Source: Nitrospira sp.
GTDB lineage: Bacteria > Nitrospirota > Nitrospiria > Nitrospirales > Nitrospiraceae
Direction: 5' to 3'
DNA: 33,918 bases
NCBI GenBank assembly: GCA_019636945.1
Contig: JAHBWO010000036.1
Coordinates: 1-33,918, forward strand
Part shown: in pieces, positions 1 through 7,916 of the stretch
How positions within the stretch are numbered: position 1 is the first letter of the stretch
Layout: every line of letters starts with the position of its first letter
Made by a program: the position numbers and the translations under genes
The notes under the pieces: generated by a model
What the model saw: the letters and a program-made list of their open reading frames with translations, nothing else
Databases searched by the model: none
Told to the model about the DNA's origin: nothing

Positions 1-758
1 AGCGACTTCAGAATCTCGTAGCCGACCTTCACTTCTTCGACCGGATCGGCGGCAAGCGACACCCGCAACGTATCTCCGATGCCCTGCGAGAGAAGATATC
101 CAAGACCCATGGCCGACTTCACCGCGCCGGTCATCGCCGTGCCGGCTTCGGTAATGCCGATATGCAACGGATAGTTCGATTGCATCGCAAAGAGGTAGTA
201 GGCATCGATCGCATGGTGCACATCGGATGCTTTGAGCGACACCTTCATATTGGTGAAGCCGACATCCTCGAGCGAACGAACGGCATTCAACGCCGACTCG
301 GCCAAGGCCTCTGGGGAAGGCCAGCCGTATTTCTCCAGCAAGTGCCGCTCGAGCGATCCGCCGTTCACCCCGACACGGATCGGAACGCCGTTGTCGTTGA
401 CCGCCTTGATGACTTCTTCGACTTTCCACCAGGCGCCGATGTTGCCTGGATTGATACGGACGCAATCGACGATCTTTGCCGCTCGCAAAGCGAGACGATG
501 ATCGAAATGAATATCCGCGATCAACGGCACCGTCATTGCGGCTTTGATCTTCGGGAGGGCCGCAGCTGCTTCTTCGTCCGGCACGGCAACACGGATGAGT
601 TCGCATCCGACTTCTTCGAGCCGGCGGATCTCCTCGATGGTCGCGTCGGCATTACGCGTATCGGTCGAGCACATCGACTGCACAGACACCGGAGCATCGC
701 CACCGATCTTTACCGTGCCGACTTGAATCTGCCGAGTCTTTCGTCTCGTAATATGCAT
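1..758 (-). CDS. ispG: 4-hydroxy-3-methylbut-2-enyl diphosphate synthase, IspG/GcpE (3' end cut by window edge)
   Basis: The visible part is the N-terminal 252 residues, starting MHITRRKTRQIQVG and running through the TIM-barrel motifs VQSMCSTDTRNA, ADIHFDHRLAL, RINPGNIG, GVNGGSLE and SLKASDV. These are typical of IspG, which reductively converts methylerythritol cyclodiphosphate to HMBDP late in the MEP isoprenoid pathway. The family's C-terminal [4Fe-4S] domain with its conserved cysteines lies outside the window, so catalytic competence cannot be checked. The ATG at 756-758 fits the family start but has no strong Shine-Dalgarno sequence. It lies 37 bases after the dxs stop on the same strand, so it is probably co-transcribed with dxs and fed by its ribosomes. 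An antisense open frame over this gene is a coding shadow. Confidence 0.95.
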   Translation of the reverse strand, partial: MHITRRKTRQIQVGTVKIGGDAPVSVQSMCSTDTRNADATIEEIRRLEEVGCELIRVAVPDEEAAAALPKIKAAMTVPLIADIHFDHRLALRAAKIVDCVRINPGNIGAWWKVEEVIKAVNDNGVPIRVGVNGGSLERHLLEKYGWPSPEALAESALNAVRSLEDVGFTNMKVSLKASDVHHAIDAYYLFAMQSNYPLHIGITEAGTAMTGAVKSAMGLGYLLSQGIGDTLRVSLAADPVEEVKVGYEILKS

Positions 759-795
759 CTAGTGGCTCGCTTTACCCTTTACTGCTCACGTTCCT

Positions 796-2742
796 TTAAC
801 TACCTTGTTCATCTCCATGCGGAAGATGACCGGCATGTGTGGTCCCGACAAATTGCACTTTTTCTGCCGGCGCCTTCCCGAGGAGCTCTTTGACACTTTG
901 ATAAATGCCTTCTGCCGTCAGCCCATATCGCTCCCGGAGCAAATCTTGCGGCCCCTGCTCAATGTACCAATCAGGCAAACCAAGGACCTTGGTTCTCACA
1001 CCGGAAACACCGGCCTCCGCCAGCGTCTCGAGCACCGCAGAGCCGAACCCGCCCATCTTACAGCCTTCTTCAACCGTCACGACATACCGAACCCGTTTCG
1101 CCACATCCACGACCAGTTCCTGATCGAGCGGCTTCACAAACCGGCCATTGACGACCGCCGTAGAGACGCCTTCCTCGCTGAGTCGCTTCGCGGCCTCCAT
1201 CGCTTGCCATACGGAGACCCCGATCGCCATGATCGCCACATCCGTCCCATCCTTCAACAACTCGCCTTTCCCGATAGGGAGCGTGTGCGGAGCCGCGTCC
1301 ATCTTGACGCCCAGGCTCACTCCTCGCGGATACCGGGCTGAAATCGGGCCATTATATTCCAGAGCTGTTTTCATCATATGTTGAAGCTCGTTCTCATCTT
1401 TTGGCGCCATCACGACCATGTTGGGAACGTGACGCAAGAAGGCGTAGTCGAACGCGCCGTGGTGAGTGGTGCCATCCTCAGCCACAAGGCCACCACGATC
1501 AATGCAGAATGCCACAGGAAGATTCTGCGTCGCCACATCGTGCACGACTTGATCATAGGCCCGCTGAAGAAACGTCGCATACATCGCCACGACCGGCTTC
1601 AGCCCTTGCGCCGCAAGCCCTGCCGCAAATGTCACGGCATGCTGTTCAGCAATCCCGACATCGTAGAGACGATCGGGGAATTCTTTCTCGAACGCGGTCA
1701 AGCCTGTGCCTTCACACATGGCCGCCGTGATGGCGACAATGCGTTTATCTTCACGGGCCAATTTGACCAAGGTATCCATTGCGAACGCCGTGTATGAAGG
1801 GCGCGCGGCTTTTTTCGCGGGGGCACCCGTCTCACGAACAAACGGCGGGCAGGCATGGAACCATACAGGATTCTTCATGGCCGGCTCATACCCCAGTCCC
1901 TTCTTCGTAATGATATGGAGAAGGACCGGTCCCCTCATTTTCAGTACGTTCTCGAGTGTTGGAAGGAGATGTTCGAAGTTGTGCCCATCGATAGGACCGC
2001 TGTATTGAAACCCAAGCTCCTCGAACAGCAATCCGGGAAGAATCACGCCTTTGGCAAGCTCTTCGGCACGACGGGCAAGCTTTTGCATATCACTGCCGAT
2101 ATGGGGGATCTTTCCCAGCAACTGCCCCGTTTCTTCACGCATCTTCCCGTAAAACTCGCCGGTAATCGTTCGGCTCAAGTAGGCAGAGATCGCCCCGACA
2201 TTTTTTGAGATTGACATCTGATTGTCGTTCAGGATCACGAGGAAATCTTTGCCGAGCCCTCCGGCATGGTGCAGACCTTCGAGCGTCATACCGGCCGTCA
2301 TTGCCCCGTCACCGACGACACACACGACTTTATGTTTTTGCTTCAGCTGTTCACGAGCTTCTACCATACCGAACGCTGCCGACACCCCGGTCCCGGCATG
2401 TCCGGCATTGAATGTGTCGTATTCACTTTCTTCCCGCTTACAGAACCCGCTCAACCCTCCATACTGGCGAAGCGTATGGAACTGTTCTCGGCGACCCGTG
2501 AGCAGTTTATGCGCGTAGGACTGGTTACTGGTGTCCCAGACAATCTTGTCGGTCGGCGTATCAAGGAGATACTGCAAGGCGACTGTGAGCTCAACCACCC
2601 CCAGATTTGAGGCCAAGTGTCCACCGACACTGGAGACCGCACCGATGATCTGCTCACGAATCTCTTGGCACAACGCCGGAAACCGGTCTGGAGATAGTCG
2701 TTTCAGATCAGCGGGGCTATGAATCTTTTTCAGGATGGACAT
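796..2742 (-). CDS. dxs: 1-deoxy-D-xylulose-5-phosphate synthase
   Basis: This 648-residue protein has the usual DXS length. It condenses pyruvate and glyceraldehyde 3-phosphate to DXP, the entry step of the MEP pathway, using thiamine diphosphate. The N-terminal domain shows HLASNLG (about 42-48) and the ThDP/Mg motif GDGAMTAG with a downstream N (about 144-174). The transketolase-like middle domain shows DVGIAEQHAVTFAAG with the catalytic Glu, and TFLQRAYDQ. The start is placed at MSILKKIH because AAGGAGAG lies just upstream. An in-frame start 27 bases earlier lacks such a site. One oddity is that the motif usually read as GHQ-x-Y-x-HK is here SNQSYAHK, so the conserved His is Asn. It probably forms a transcription unit with ispG. 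Function is certain by family; the effect of the Asn is unknown. Confidence 0.96.
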   Translation of the reverse strand: MSILKKIHSPADLKRLSPDRFPALCQEIREQIIGAVSSVGGHLASNLGVVELTVALQYLLDTPTDKIVWDTSNQSYAHKLLTGRREQFHTLRQYGGLSGFCKREESEYDTFNAGHAGTGVSAAFGMVEAREQLKQKHKVVCVVGDGAMTAGMTLEGLHHAGGLGKDFLVILNDNQMSISKNVGAISAYLSRTITGEFYGKMREETGQLLGKIPHIGSDMQKLARRAEELAKGVILPGLLFEELGFQYSGPIDGHNFEHLLPTLENVLKMRGPVLLHIITKKGLGYEPAMKNPVWFHACPPFVRETGAPAKKAARPSYTAFAMDTLVKLAREDKRIVAITAAMCEGTGLTAFEKEFPDRLYDVGIAEQHAVTFAAGLAAQGLKPVVAMYATFLQRAYDQVVHDVATQNLPVAFCIDRGGLVAEDGTTHHGAFDYAFLRHVPNMVVMAPKDENELQHMMKTALEYNGPISARYPRGVSLGVKMDAAPHTLPIGKGELLKDGTDVAIMAIGVSVWQAMEAAKRLSEEGVSTAVVNGRFVKPLDQELVVDVAKRVRYVVTVEEGCKMGGFGSAVLETLAEAGVSGVRTKVLGLPDWYIEQGPQDLLRERYGLTAEGIYQSVKELLGKAPAEKVQFVGTTHAGHLPHGDEQGS

Positions 2743-2836
2743 AGATGCTCTCCTTCGTTTGTCTACCATCAGACGCTCACCGCCTTTGGCAGGAATACGC
2801 TACCTCTTCACATAATCAGGGAGCGAATTTCCGTGA

Positions 2837-2865
2837 AGTTTCACACAGAAACCACATGAAGTCAA
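2837..2865 (-). promoter_or_regulatory. Candidate sigma-70-like promoter for dxs-ispG
   Basis: On the minus strand TTGACT (2860-2865) is followed after 17 bases by GAAACT (2837-2842). The -35 box is close to consensus, but the -10 box matches only three of six positions. A short inverted repeat GTGAA-GT-TTCAC (2833-2844) overlaps the -10 box. A start near 2830 would give a leader of about 88 bases before dxs. This is an inference from pattern only. Confidence 0.25.
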
Positions 2866-2932
2866 GTACTTACGGAAGGCACACGGACATCAGAAACCAC
2901 TCACGCTGTCCGCGACACGAACTCTACTGAAG

Positions 2933-3085
2933 TCATCGACCTCGCCCAGCTCGCAGCGAGCAGGATGCCAAAAGATCCTTGAGTTCCCTCGCGTTCAGAG
3001 GTTCAAGAGGCTCCACCAAATTAATCTCAGTGATTGCGCTGCACCTCATACCGGAAGGCCCCTTGCCGAATGCCATATTGAGCAT
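2933..3085 (-). CDS. Doubtful 50-residue small open frame
   Basis: A minus-strand frame starting MLNMAFGKGPSG and ending SLRAGRGR lies in the gap before dxs. An AGG sits 9 bases before the second ATG, a weak ribosome binding site. The amino acid composition is not absurd (NLVEPLEPLNARELKDLL is helix-like), but I recognise no family and there is no membrane segment or signal peptide. It could be chance. It is recorded only because it is the only frame in this gap with plausible composition and some start signal. Confidence 0.15.
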   Translation of the reverse strand: MLNMAFGKGPSGMRCSAITEINLVEPLEPLNARELKDLLASCSLRAGRGR

Positions 3086-3166
3086 CCTATCGGCTATTCA
3101 AAATTGACCTCAGGCACTCTGAGCTCTCAACTGTCATGCGGGCAAGAAGGGTTTGGTGCCGGCTTA

Positions 3167-4375
3167 CTAATATGGGAAATCCAATCCGGCAAAAATAGCT
3201 CCCCCTTCCTTACTGAAACCATAATCGATCCGGCCCACGACGTTCGGGCGAATGATCCCTCGAAATCCGATGCCTGGCGTAATGCGATAGTCTTTGAAGC
3301 TGACATTTTTGAACGAGTTGAACACTTGGCCTGTGTCGATAAAGGGCGCAATTTCGAAATCGGCCATGACTCCCGCAAGACGTGCCCGCAGAATATGAAT
3401 CCGTTCTTCGACACTGAAGGCAATCATCTGTTTGTCGATGTATCGATCCACACCAAAACCGCGCAACGTATTTTGTCCACCGAGCGAGCTCTGCTCAAAA
3501 AACGGCACGTCCGTGCCGATTGTCGCTTGCAGTTCTCCGTGCACCACCAAAATGGCCCGCTTGGACTCACTGGCGAACATTTTCTTCACATCAACCCCGT
3601 ACCGTGAATAGAGCGGATGGTCGCTGTTCTTGAAGTTGTAGTTCAGCTCGGCATAGGCCGTCACCGCCATTCCATCGGTCGGCGTCACAAGATTGTTCCG
3701 AGTATCATAGTGGAAGCTGATCCGCTGGCCGAGTATGGTTGCTCCCCCGACGCCGGGAGCATTCGGGAAATTGGCCCCTGAAAACGGAAGGTCAGTCGCA
3801 CCTTCCTGAATCGATTGCATATGGCGGAGCCGTTGGCTCACCGCAATCTGCGTCACTTCATTGGCGTAGACGCCGAATTTCCAATTCAATCTCGTCTCGG
3901 ACGCCGTATAGTTTGTCTCATCATCCTTGTGTGTTGTGGGTCCCAGCCCGAAAAACCGGACCGTCGCATTCTTGAAATGCATCGCACTGAATCCAATACT
4001 GTATCGGCCGTTGCTGAATCCCGGGTCCACATAGCTCAACAAAAACTTCCTCTCGATCCGTTCTGTCCACGAAGCGATGCCTCGCAGCTCCTTTCCACCC
4101 GGCTCATACCGAAACAAATTAACGGTGCCTCGGGTTCCCACGATTGAGTTATAGACCACCATCGGCGCAACCAAATACTTGAGATCGCCATCCGGCCCAG
4201 TAAAGAGAGCCGGCACAATCAGTCCGATATCGTTGCCGTCGTTCTTGCTACTGCTGACGGCAGGGATCGGGAACAGCTTGACTTCAGCCTGAACCTCGTT
4301 ACGAGGCGCAAGACAAACGGTCGCGCACAATACAAAGACACAGCGAATCGCAAGGCTACGCATACACGTCGTCAT
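3167..4375 (-). CDS. Omp85/BamA-type outer-membrane beta-barrel protein without POTRA domains
   Basis: The predicted 402-residue protein starts MTTCMRSLAIRC. A signal peptide of about 30 residues ends near EVQAEVK. The rest is rich in alternating beta strands, with the bacterial surface antigen (D15) signature in the C-terminal half: LGGQNTLRGFGVDRY, matching the conserved G-G-x-x-x-x-RG-F motif of Omp85 barrels. It ends in aromatic FPY, as outer-membrane proteins often do. No POTRA repeats fit between the signal peptide and barrel, so it resembles short Omp85 or patatin-type barrels rather than BamA. An upstream in-frame start (4483) would overlap mlaC and spoil the signal peptide, so the start near 4375 is preferred. 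It lies 16 bases after mlaC in the same operon. The context suggests a role in moving or inserting lipid at the outer membrane, which is inference. Confidence 0.8.
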   Translation of the reverse strand: MTTCMRSLAIRCVFVLCATVCLAPRNEVQAEVKLFPIPAVSSSKNDGNDIGLIVPALFTGPDGDLKYLVAPMVVYNSIVGTRGTVNLFRYEPGGKELRGIASWTERIERKFLLSYVDPGFSNGRYSIGFSAMHFKNATVRFFGLGPTTHKDDETNYTASETRLNWKFGVYANEVTQIAVSQRLRHMQSIQEGATDLPFSGANFPNAPGVGGATILGQRISFHYDTRNNLVTPTDGMAVTAYAELNYNFKNSDHPLYSRYGVDVKKMFASESKRAILVVHGELQATIGTDVPFFEQSSLGGQNTLRGFGVDRYIDKQMIAFSVEERIHILRARLAGVMADFEIAPFIDTGQVFNSFKNVSFKDYRITPGIGFRGIIRPNVVGRIDYGFSKEGGAIFAGLDFPY

Positions 4376-4391
4376 CACTTCAGGACCGGCG

Positions 4392-5027
4392 TTATGGAGC
4401 CTTGAGCTTGTCGGATTTCTTGCGGAGCTGGTCGACGAGATCCGTGTAGGAAGAGGCACGAAGAATTTTCGTAAACTGTCCACGGTAATTATTCACCAAG
4501 CTGACATTGTCCACGACGACATCGTAGACCCGCCACTCATCGGCTCTATTGATCAATCGATAATCCAGAGGAATCTCGGTTTTCCCTGAAAGCACTTTTG
4601 TCCTGACTTCGGCATACTCTTTTTCCGTGCGCTCATTGAGATATTCCACACCTTCGCCAGAATAGGTCTCGATCTTATCAGCATACGAATTCGTCAATAA
4701 GGTCCGAAACAGATCGACGAACTCCTGTTTCTGTTGGTCTGTCAGCTGATTCCAGGGAGCCCCAAGAGCCCGACGAGACATTTCAGCATAATCAAATCGC
4801 GCGGCCACCACTGTTTCGAGCATGTGTCGACGCACTTCGGTTTTCGCCGGTTGTTTGAGGTCTTTATCCCGTACGATCCGGAGCACTTCATCGATGGTCG
4901 CCTTCATGGCTGCCGTTGGATCCCCCGCAGCACTTGGGATCGGTAGGGCCACAATCACCATCGCCATAAGCACGAACACCACGACGGGCCAACGGAACAT
5001 GACTCCACTGTTCCACCACTTCCTCAT
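4392..5027 (-). CDS. mlaC: MlaC/Ttg2D-family periplasmic phospholipid-binding protein (HpnM-like)
   Basis: A signal peptide (MRKWWNSGVMFRWPVVVFVL onward, ending near PSAAGD) precedes a domain typical of the Tol_Tol_Ttg2 family. Motifs include LETVVAARFDYAEMSRRALG, WNQLTDQQKQEFVDLFRTLL and the C-terminal WRVYDVVVDNVSLVNNYRGQF. MlaC ferries phospholipid between the inner-membrane MlaFED complex and the outer membrane. The hopanoid-associated protein HpnM belongs to the same family, and this operon also contains shc and hpnG, so the cargo could be hopanoid or phospholipid. The start at 5027 has GGTGAGG eight bases upstream. In-frame ATGs at 5033 and 5066 are alternatives that only lengthen the signal peptide. 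The gap to mlaD is 68 bases. Length is about 211 residues, normal for the family. Confidence 0.92.
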   Translation of the reverse strand: MRKWWNSGVMFRWPVVVFVLMAMVIVALPIPSAAGDPTAAMKATIDEVLRIVRDKDLKQPAKTEVRRHMLETVVAARFDYAEMSRRALGAPWNQLTDQQKQEFVDLFRTLLTNSYADKIETYSGEGVEYLNERTEKEYAEVRTKVLSGKTEIPLDYRLINRADEWRVYDVVVDNVSLVNNYRGQFTKILRASSYTDLVDQLRKKSDKLKAP

Positions 5028-5095
5028 TGTCATATCCTCACCTGCTCCCTTAATACGGCGACTCATCCCTTCGTGCAGGAATCCATACGTTCAAA

Positions 5096-5539
5096 TTAAT
5101 TGACTTTCCCGTGCACATATTGACTCACCAGTTCCTCCAAATCGAGACCGGACTCGGTATCTCGAATGGTTTCACCCGGTTTCAACGGATCGCCCCCTCC
5201 ACCCGGCGACAGCGCCAGATATTTTTCACCGATGATCCCTCTCGTCTTGATCGATGCAATCGTATCGGAATAGAGCTTCGTCCCATTGTGCAACCCCAGT
5301 CGGACGAGAGCCCGATCCTCCTTCAAGCTGATGGCCTTGACGCGGCCCACTTCAACGCCGGCGATTTCCACGGCTGCCCCGGATTTTAATCCTGTGGCGG
5401 AGTTGAACAATGCATCGACCTCATAGAGATCCCCACCGATCAGTTCCAATTTCCCAAGCTTGATCGAGAGATACCCCAGCGAGACGACCCCGATCAGTAC
5501 GAATACACCGACGATCATCTCCAGTTTGGCCTTCTCCAT
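5096..5539 (-). CDS. mlaD: MlaD, MCE-domain lipid transport protein
   Basis: This 147-residue protein has one N-terminal membrane anchor (about residues 8-27, IVGVFVLIGVVSLGYLSI). A single MCE domain follows, with the typical LFNSATGLKSGAAVEIAGVEVGRV and the SIKTRGIIGEKYLALSPGG strand-turn region. MlaD forms a hexameric ring bound to the MlaFE ABC transporter and passes lipid to or from MlaC in the periplasm. A good ribosome binding site (AAAGGAG, then about nine bases) precedes the ATG. It sits 12 bases after mlaF and belongs to the same transcription unit. The length is normal for a single-MCE MlaD. Confidence 0.95.
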   Translation of the reverse strand: MEKAKLEMIVGVFVLIGVVSLGYLSIKLGKLELIGGDLYEVDALFNSATGLKSGAAVEIAGVEVGRVKAISLKEDRALVRLGLHNGTKLYSDTIASIKTRGIIGEKYLALSPGGGGDPLKPGETIRDTESGLDLEELVSQYVHGKVN

Positions 5540-5551
5540 CGCGACACTCCT

Positions 5552-6310
5552 TTAGCTTGCGGAACCGGCGTTTCCTATCAGCACCGTCCCTCCCACCGAA
5601 ATAAACTCCCTGATTTCCGGATCAGTGGTTCGTTGAAACTCAGAGGGCTCGGCCATCGCCGCGATTTTCCCTTGCTTCAAGATCGCCACGTAGTCTGAAA
5701 TCCCAAAGATTTCAGGAATTTCATGACTCACCATCACAGCGGTAAACCGAAACCTTCGCTGCATACTCGTAATCAGATCATGAATCGACTTGGCCATGAG
5801 GGGATCAAGTCCCGTGGTCGGCTCATCGAAAAGTATGATCTCGGGCTGCATGACCAGCGCGCGGGCCAGCCCTGCGCGCTTGCGCATCCCTCCGCTCAAT
5901 TCTGCCGGAAATTTATGTCCCATCCCGGTCAAGCCGACTTGATCGAGTTTTTCCTCGACCCGGCTGGTCACCTCCGGTCCTTTCAATCGGAGCTTCTCCC
6001 GAAGGGGAAAGGCCACGTTTTCAAAAACCGTCAGCGAATCGAACAGCGCCGCTCCCTGGAACAACATCGCAAATCGCTTGCGCACCTCATTCAGCGCATG
6101 CCCACGAAGCCGCGAAATCTCCACATTGTCGACCCATACCTCTCCAGAATCAGGCTGGAGCAAGCCGATCATGTGTTTCAGTAAGACACTCTTGCCTTCT
6201 CCGCTGCGCCCGATGATCGTCGTGAGTTTCCCTTCCGGCACCGCAAGATCGACGCCTCTCAATACCTGCTGCCCACCCAAGGTCTTCGTCACCCCGACAA
6301 GCTTCAACAT
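5552..6310 (-). CDS. mlaF: MlaF, ABC transporter ATP-binding protein
   Basis: A complete 252-residue ABC ATPase. It has Walker A GRSGEGKS (34-41), a Q-loop near residue 85, signature LSGGMRKRAGLARAL (138 onward), Walker B with DEPTTGLDP (162-170) and the switch His in MVSHEIPE. The variants LSGGM and IGRSGEGKSV are typical of MlaF/Ttg2A, which powers lipid movement through MlaE and MlaD. The C-terminal tail (after about 235) is short and uneven. It starts two bases after the mlaE stop and ends 12 bases before mlaD, so translation is probably coupled. A role with hopanoid lipids is suggested only by the upstream shc-hpnG pair. Confidence 0.95.
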   Translation of the reverse strand: MLKLVGVTKTLGGQQVLRGVDLAVPEGKLTTIIGRSGEGKSVLLKHMIGLLQPDSGEVWVDNVEISRLRGHALNEVRKRFAMLFQGAALFDSLTVFENVAFPLREKLRLKGPEVTSRVEEKLDQVGLTGMGHKFPAELSGGMRKRAGLARALVMQPEIILFDEPTTGLDPLMAKSIHDLITSMQRRFRFTAVMVSHEIPEIFGISDYVAILKQGKIAAMAEPSEFQRTTDPEIREFISVGGTVLIGNAGSAS

Positions 6311-6312
6311 GA

Positions 6313-7086
6313 TTACAGATTAAAGAGAAGGGCGGTCAAAAAGTAATCCCACACGAGAATCAGGACCGACGACAGCACGACCGCCTCGGTCGTGGCATTG
6401 CCCAGCCCCTCGGCACTCATTTTGGTAAAGAATCCCTTATAACAACAAACCCAGCTGATAATCAGCCCAAAACTGATGGATTTCAGGATACCGCCGTAGA
6501 CATCTTTCCACTCAACCGCAGACTCTATGGAATTCCAATACGTCCCGGCATTCACCCCTAGCAGCTCAACTCCCACAACGTGGCCGCCATAAATTCCCAC
6601 GACGTCAAAAATCGCGACCAAGAGCGGCACGCCGATCAATCCTGCGACCAATTTCGGCGCAATCAGGTATTGGAGCGGATTGACGGCCATGGTGTCGAGC
6701 GCATCGATCTGTTCCGTGATCCGCATGATTCCGATCTCCGCCGTCATGGCAGAGCCTGCTCTCGCCGTCACCATCAGCGCTGCCAACACCGGCCCCAGCT
6801 CACGAATCATACTGACCGCCACAGCTGCGCCAAGCAACCCCTCCGATCCAAACTTCCGCAACGTATGATACCCCTGTAACGCCAGCACCATACCCGTGAA
6901 GGTCGCCGTCAGCACAACGACAAACGTCGATTTATAGCCAATAAAATGGAGTTGCTTGATGGTTTGAATGGCTCGAAACGGGGGACGTGCCAACCAGCCA
7001 AAGGCCGACAGCACAAAGATCAGCATGCGCCCCATTTCGGCCACGAAGGTAAGCGCCCATCGACCTAGCGTTTCAAGAAACTTCAT
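6313..7086 (-). CDS. mlaE: MlaE, ABC transporter permease
   Basis: The 257-residue membrane protein matches the MlaE/YrbE permease family. Motifs include an amphipathic N-terminus, FIGYKSTFVVVLTATFTGMV, the conserved RELGPVLAALMVTARAGSAMTAEIG block, MRITEQIDALDTMAVNPLQYL and the C-terminal ATTEAVVLSSVLILVWDY. It has about five hydrophobic segments. It is the membrane channel of the MlaFEDB-type complex. Its ATG lies two bases after the hpnG stop with no independent Shine-Dalgarno sequence, so it probably depends on re-initiation after hpnG. That tight junction is the physical link between the hopanoid genes and the lipid-transport genes. Confidence 0.95.
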   Translation of the reverse strand: MKFLETLGRWALTFVAEMGRMLIFVLSAFGWLARPPFRAIQTIKQLHFIGYKSTFVVVLTATFTGMVLALQGYHTLRKFGSEGLLGAAVAVSMIRELGPVLAALMVTARAGSAMTAEIGIMRITEQIDALDTMAVNPLQYLIAPKLVAGLIGVPLLVAIFDVVGIYGGHVVGVELLGVNAGTYWNSIESAVEWKDVYGGILKSISFGLIISWVCCYKGFFTKMSAEGLGNATTEAVVLSSVLILVWDYFLTALLFNL

Positions 7087-7088
7087 GC

Positions 7089-7916
7089 TTACATCGGTGC
7101 CGATCTATGCTCTTGCCGTTGATGCATCATCGTCGCAGCATATTGTCTAAAAAAGGCCGTCAATGCCCCCGCAGCCACCCCACTCTGCCGACGAAGCCGG
7201 TTAATCCCTAAGAGGCACGACGGAGCAAGCAGAACAGTCCCGATCCCTTTGAGCCACCCAGTGGGCCTGAGAAAGAGATTGAAGTCAAGCGGAAGATCTT
7301 CATCGAGAAGATCCGAGACCGTTCGAATAATGACGAACGGAGTACGGGTTCGATTGGCCTCCGTAGCCAAGGCTGCGCTTTCCATATCGAGGCCGATCGC
7401 CTGTGTCTTGTCTGCAAACACTCGTTTTTCTGAAGCACTCCCGATCACATGATCGGTCGAGACAAAGCGACCCATGTGCACCGCAGGCACTATAGCCTGA
7501 ATATACCCGACTAGACGATCCCGTGCTTCGCCCGGGACATCGATAGGTGAGACGGACGTCGGGCCATCCCTACCGCTAGACACCACCTCATGCCCGACTA
7601 AAAGCGCGCCAATACCCACTGCGATCAGTGCGCAGGCAAACCCTGTGGAGATCATGAGAGAGAAGGATTGGTGATCAAGCAACCGGGCAGCACATCGCCG
7701 TGCCTTTTCCGGACCGACACCGGTCTGAATCAACCAATATTCTTGTTCCCCGGCAACATGCACCAGCGTAGGAATTCCACCGGCCGTTCGTTCAACCACA
7801 GGATGGAAGGCCGACCGTATCGCCCTCATTTCCCATGGTGTCGCAGCGCAGACGGCAATGCGCGTACTCGTCTGCCCATTCAAAGATAGGGGAGAAAGAA
7901 GACCGGCGGGGGTCAA
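7089..7916 (-). CDS. hpnG: Hopanoid-associated phosphorylase/nucleosidase (HpnG-like)
   Basis: The protein (275 residues) belongs to the nucleoside phosphorylase superfamily. It starts with a strand and IAVCAATPWEMRAI, then shows IQTGVGPEKAR, ISTGFACAL and the purine-site motif GLDMESAALATEA, followed by VIIRTVSD. In hopanoid producers HpnG removes adenine from adenosylhopane to make ribosylhopane, the precursor of extended hopanoids. The start codon is TTG (7914-7916) and shares a TTGA overlap with the shc stop, which points to translational coupling. The N-terminal 15 residues are poorly conserved in character, so a slightly later start is possible. The C-terminal 40 residues, rich in Arg, Gln and His, look like an extension. 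The cyclase neighbour makes HpnG more likely than MTA/SAH nucleosidase. Confidence 0.85.
   Translation of the reverse strand: MTPAGLLSPLSLNGQTSTRIAVCAATPWEMRAIRSAFHPVVERTAGGIPTLVHVAGEQEYWLIQTGVGPEKARRCAARLLDHQSFSLMISTGFACALIAVGIGALLVGHEVVSSGRDGPTSVSPIDVPGEARDRLVGYIQAIVPAVHMGRFVSTDHVIGSASEKRVFADKTQAIGLDMESAALATEANRTRTPFVIIRTVSDLLDEDLPLDFNLFLRPTGWLKGIGTVLLAPSCLLGINRLRRQSGVAAGALTAFFRQYAATMMHQRQEHRSAPM

Larger units (their letters stand above)
2743..3166. other. Gap between the Omp85-like gene and dxs
   Basis: This 424-base stretch holds no recognisable gene. On the minus strand it contains a weak candidate promoter for dxs (2837-2865), a doubtful 50-codon frame (2933-3085) and a small stem CTCAG/CTGAG at 3109-3123. 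On the minus strand that stem is followed by GTCAATTTT, a weak candidate terminator for the upstream barrel gene. The gap suggests dxs-ispG has its own promoter rather than depending on read-through from the lipid-transport operon. Confidence 0.5.
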
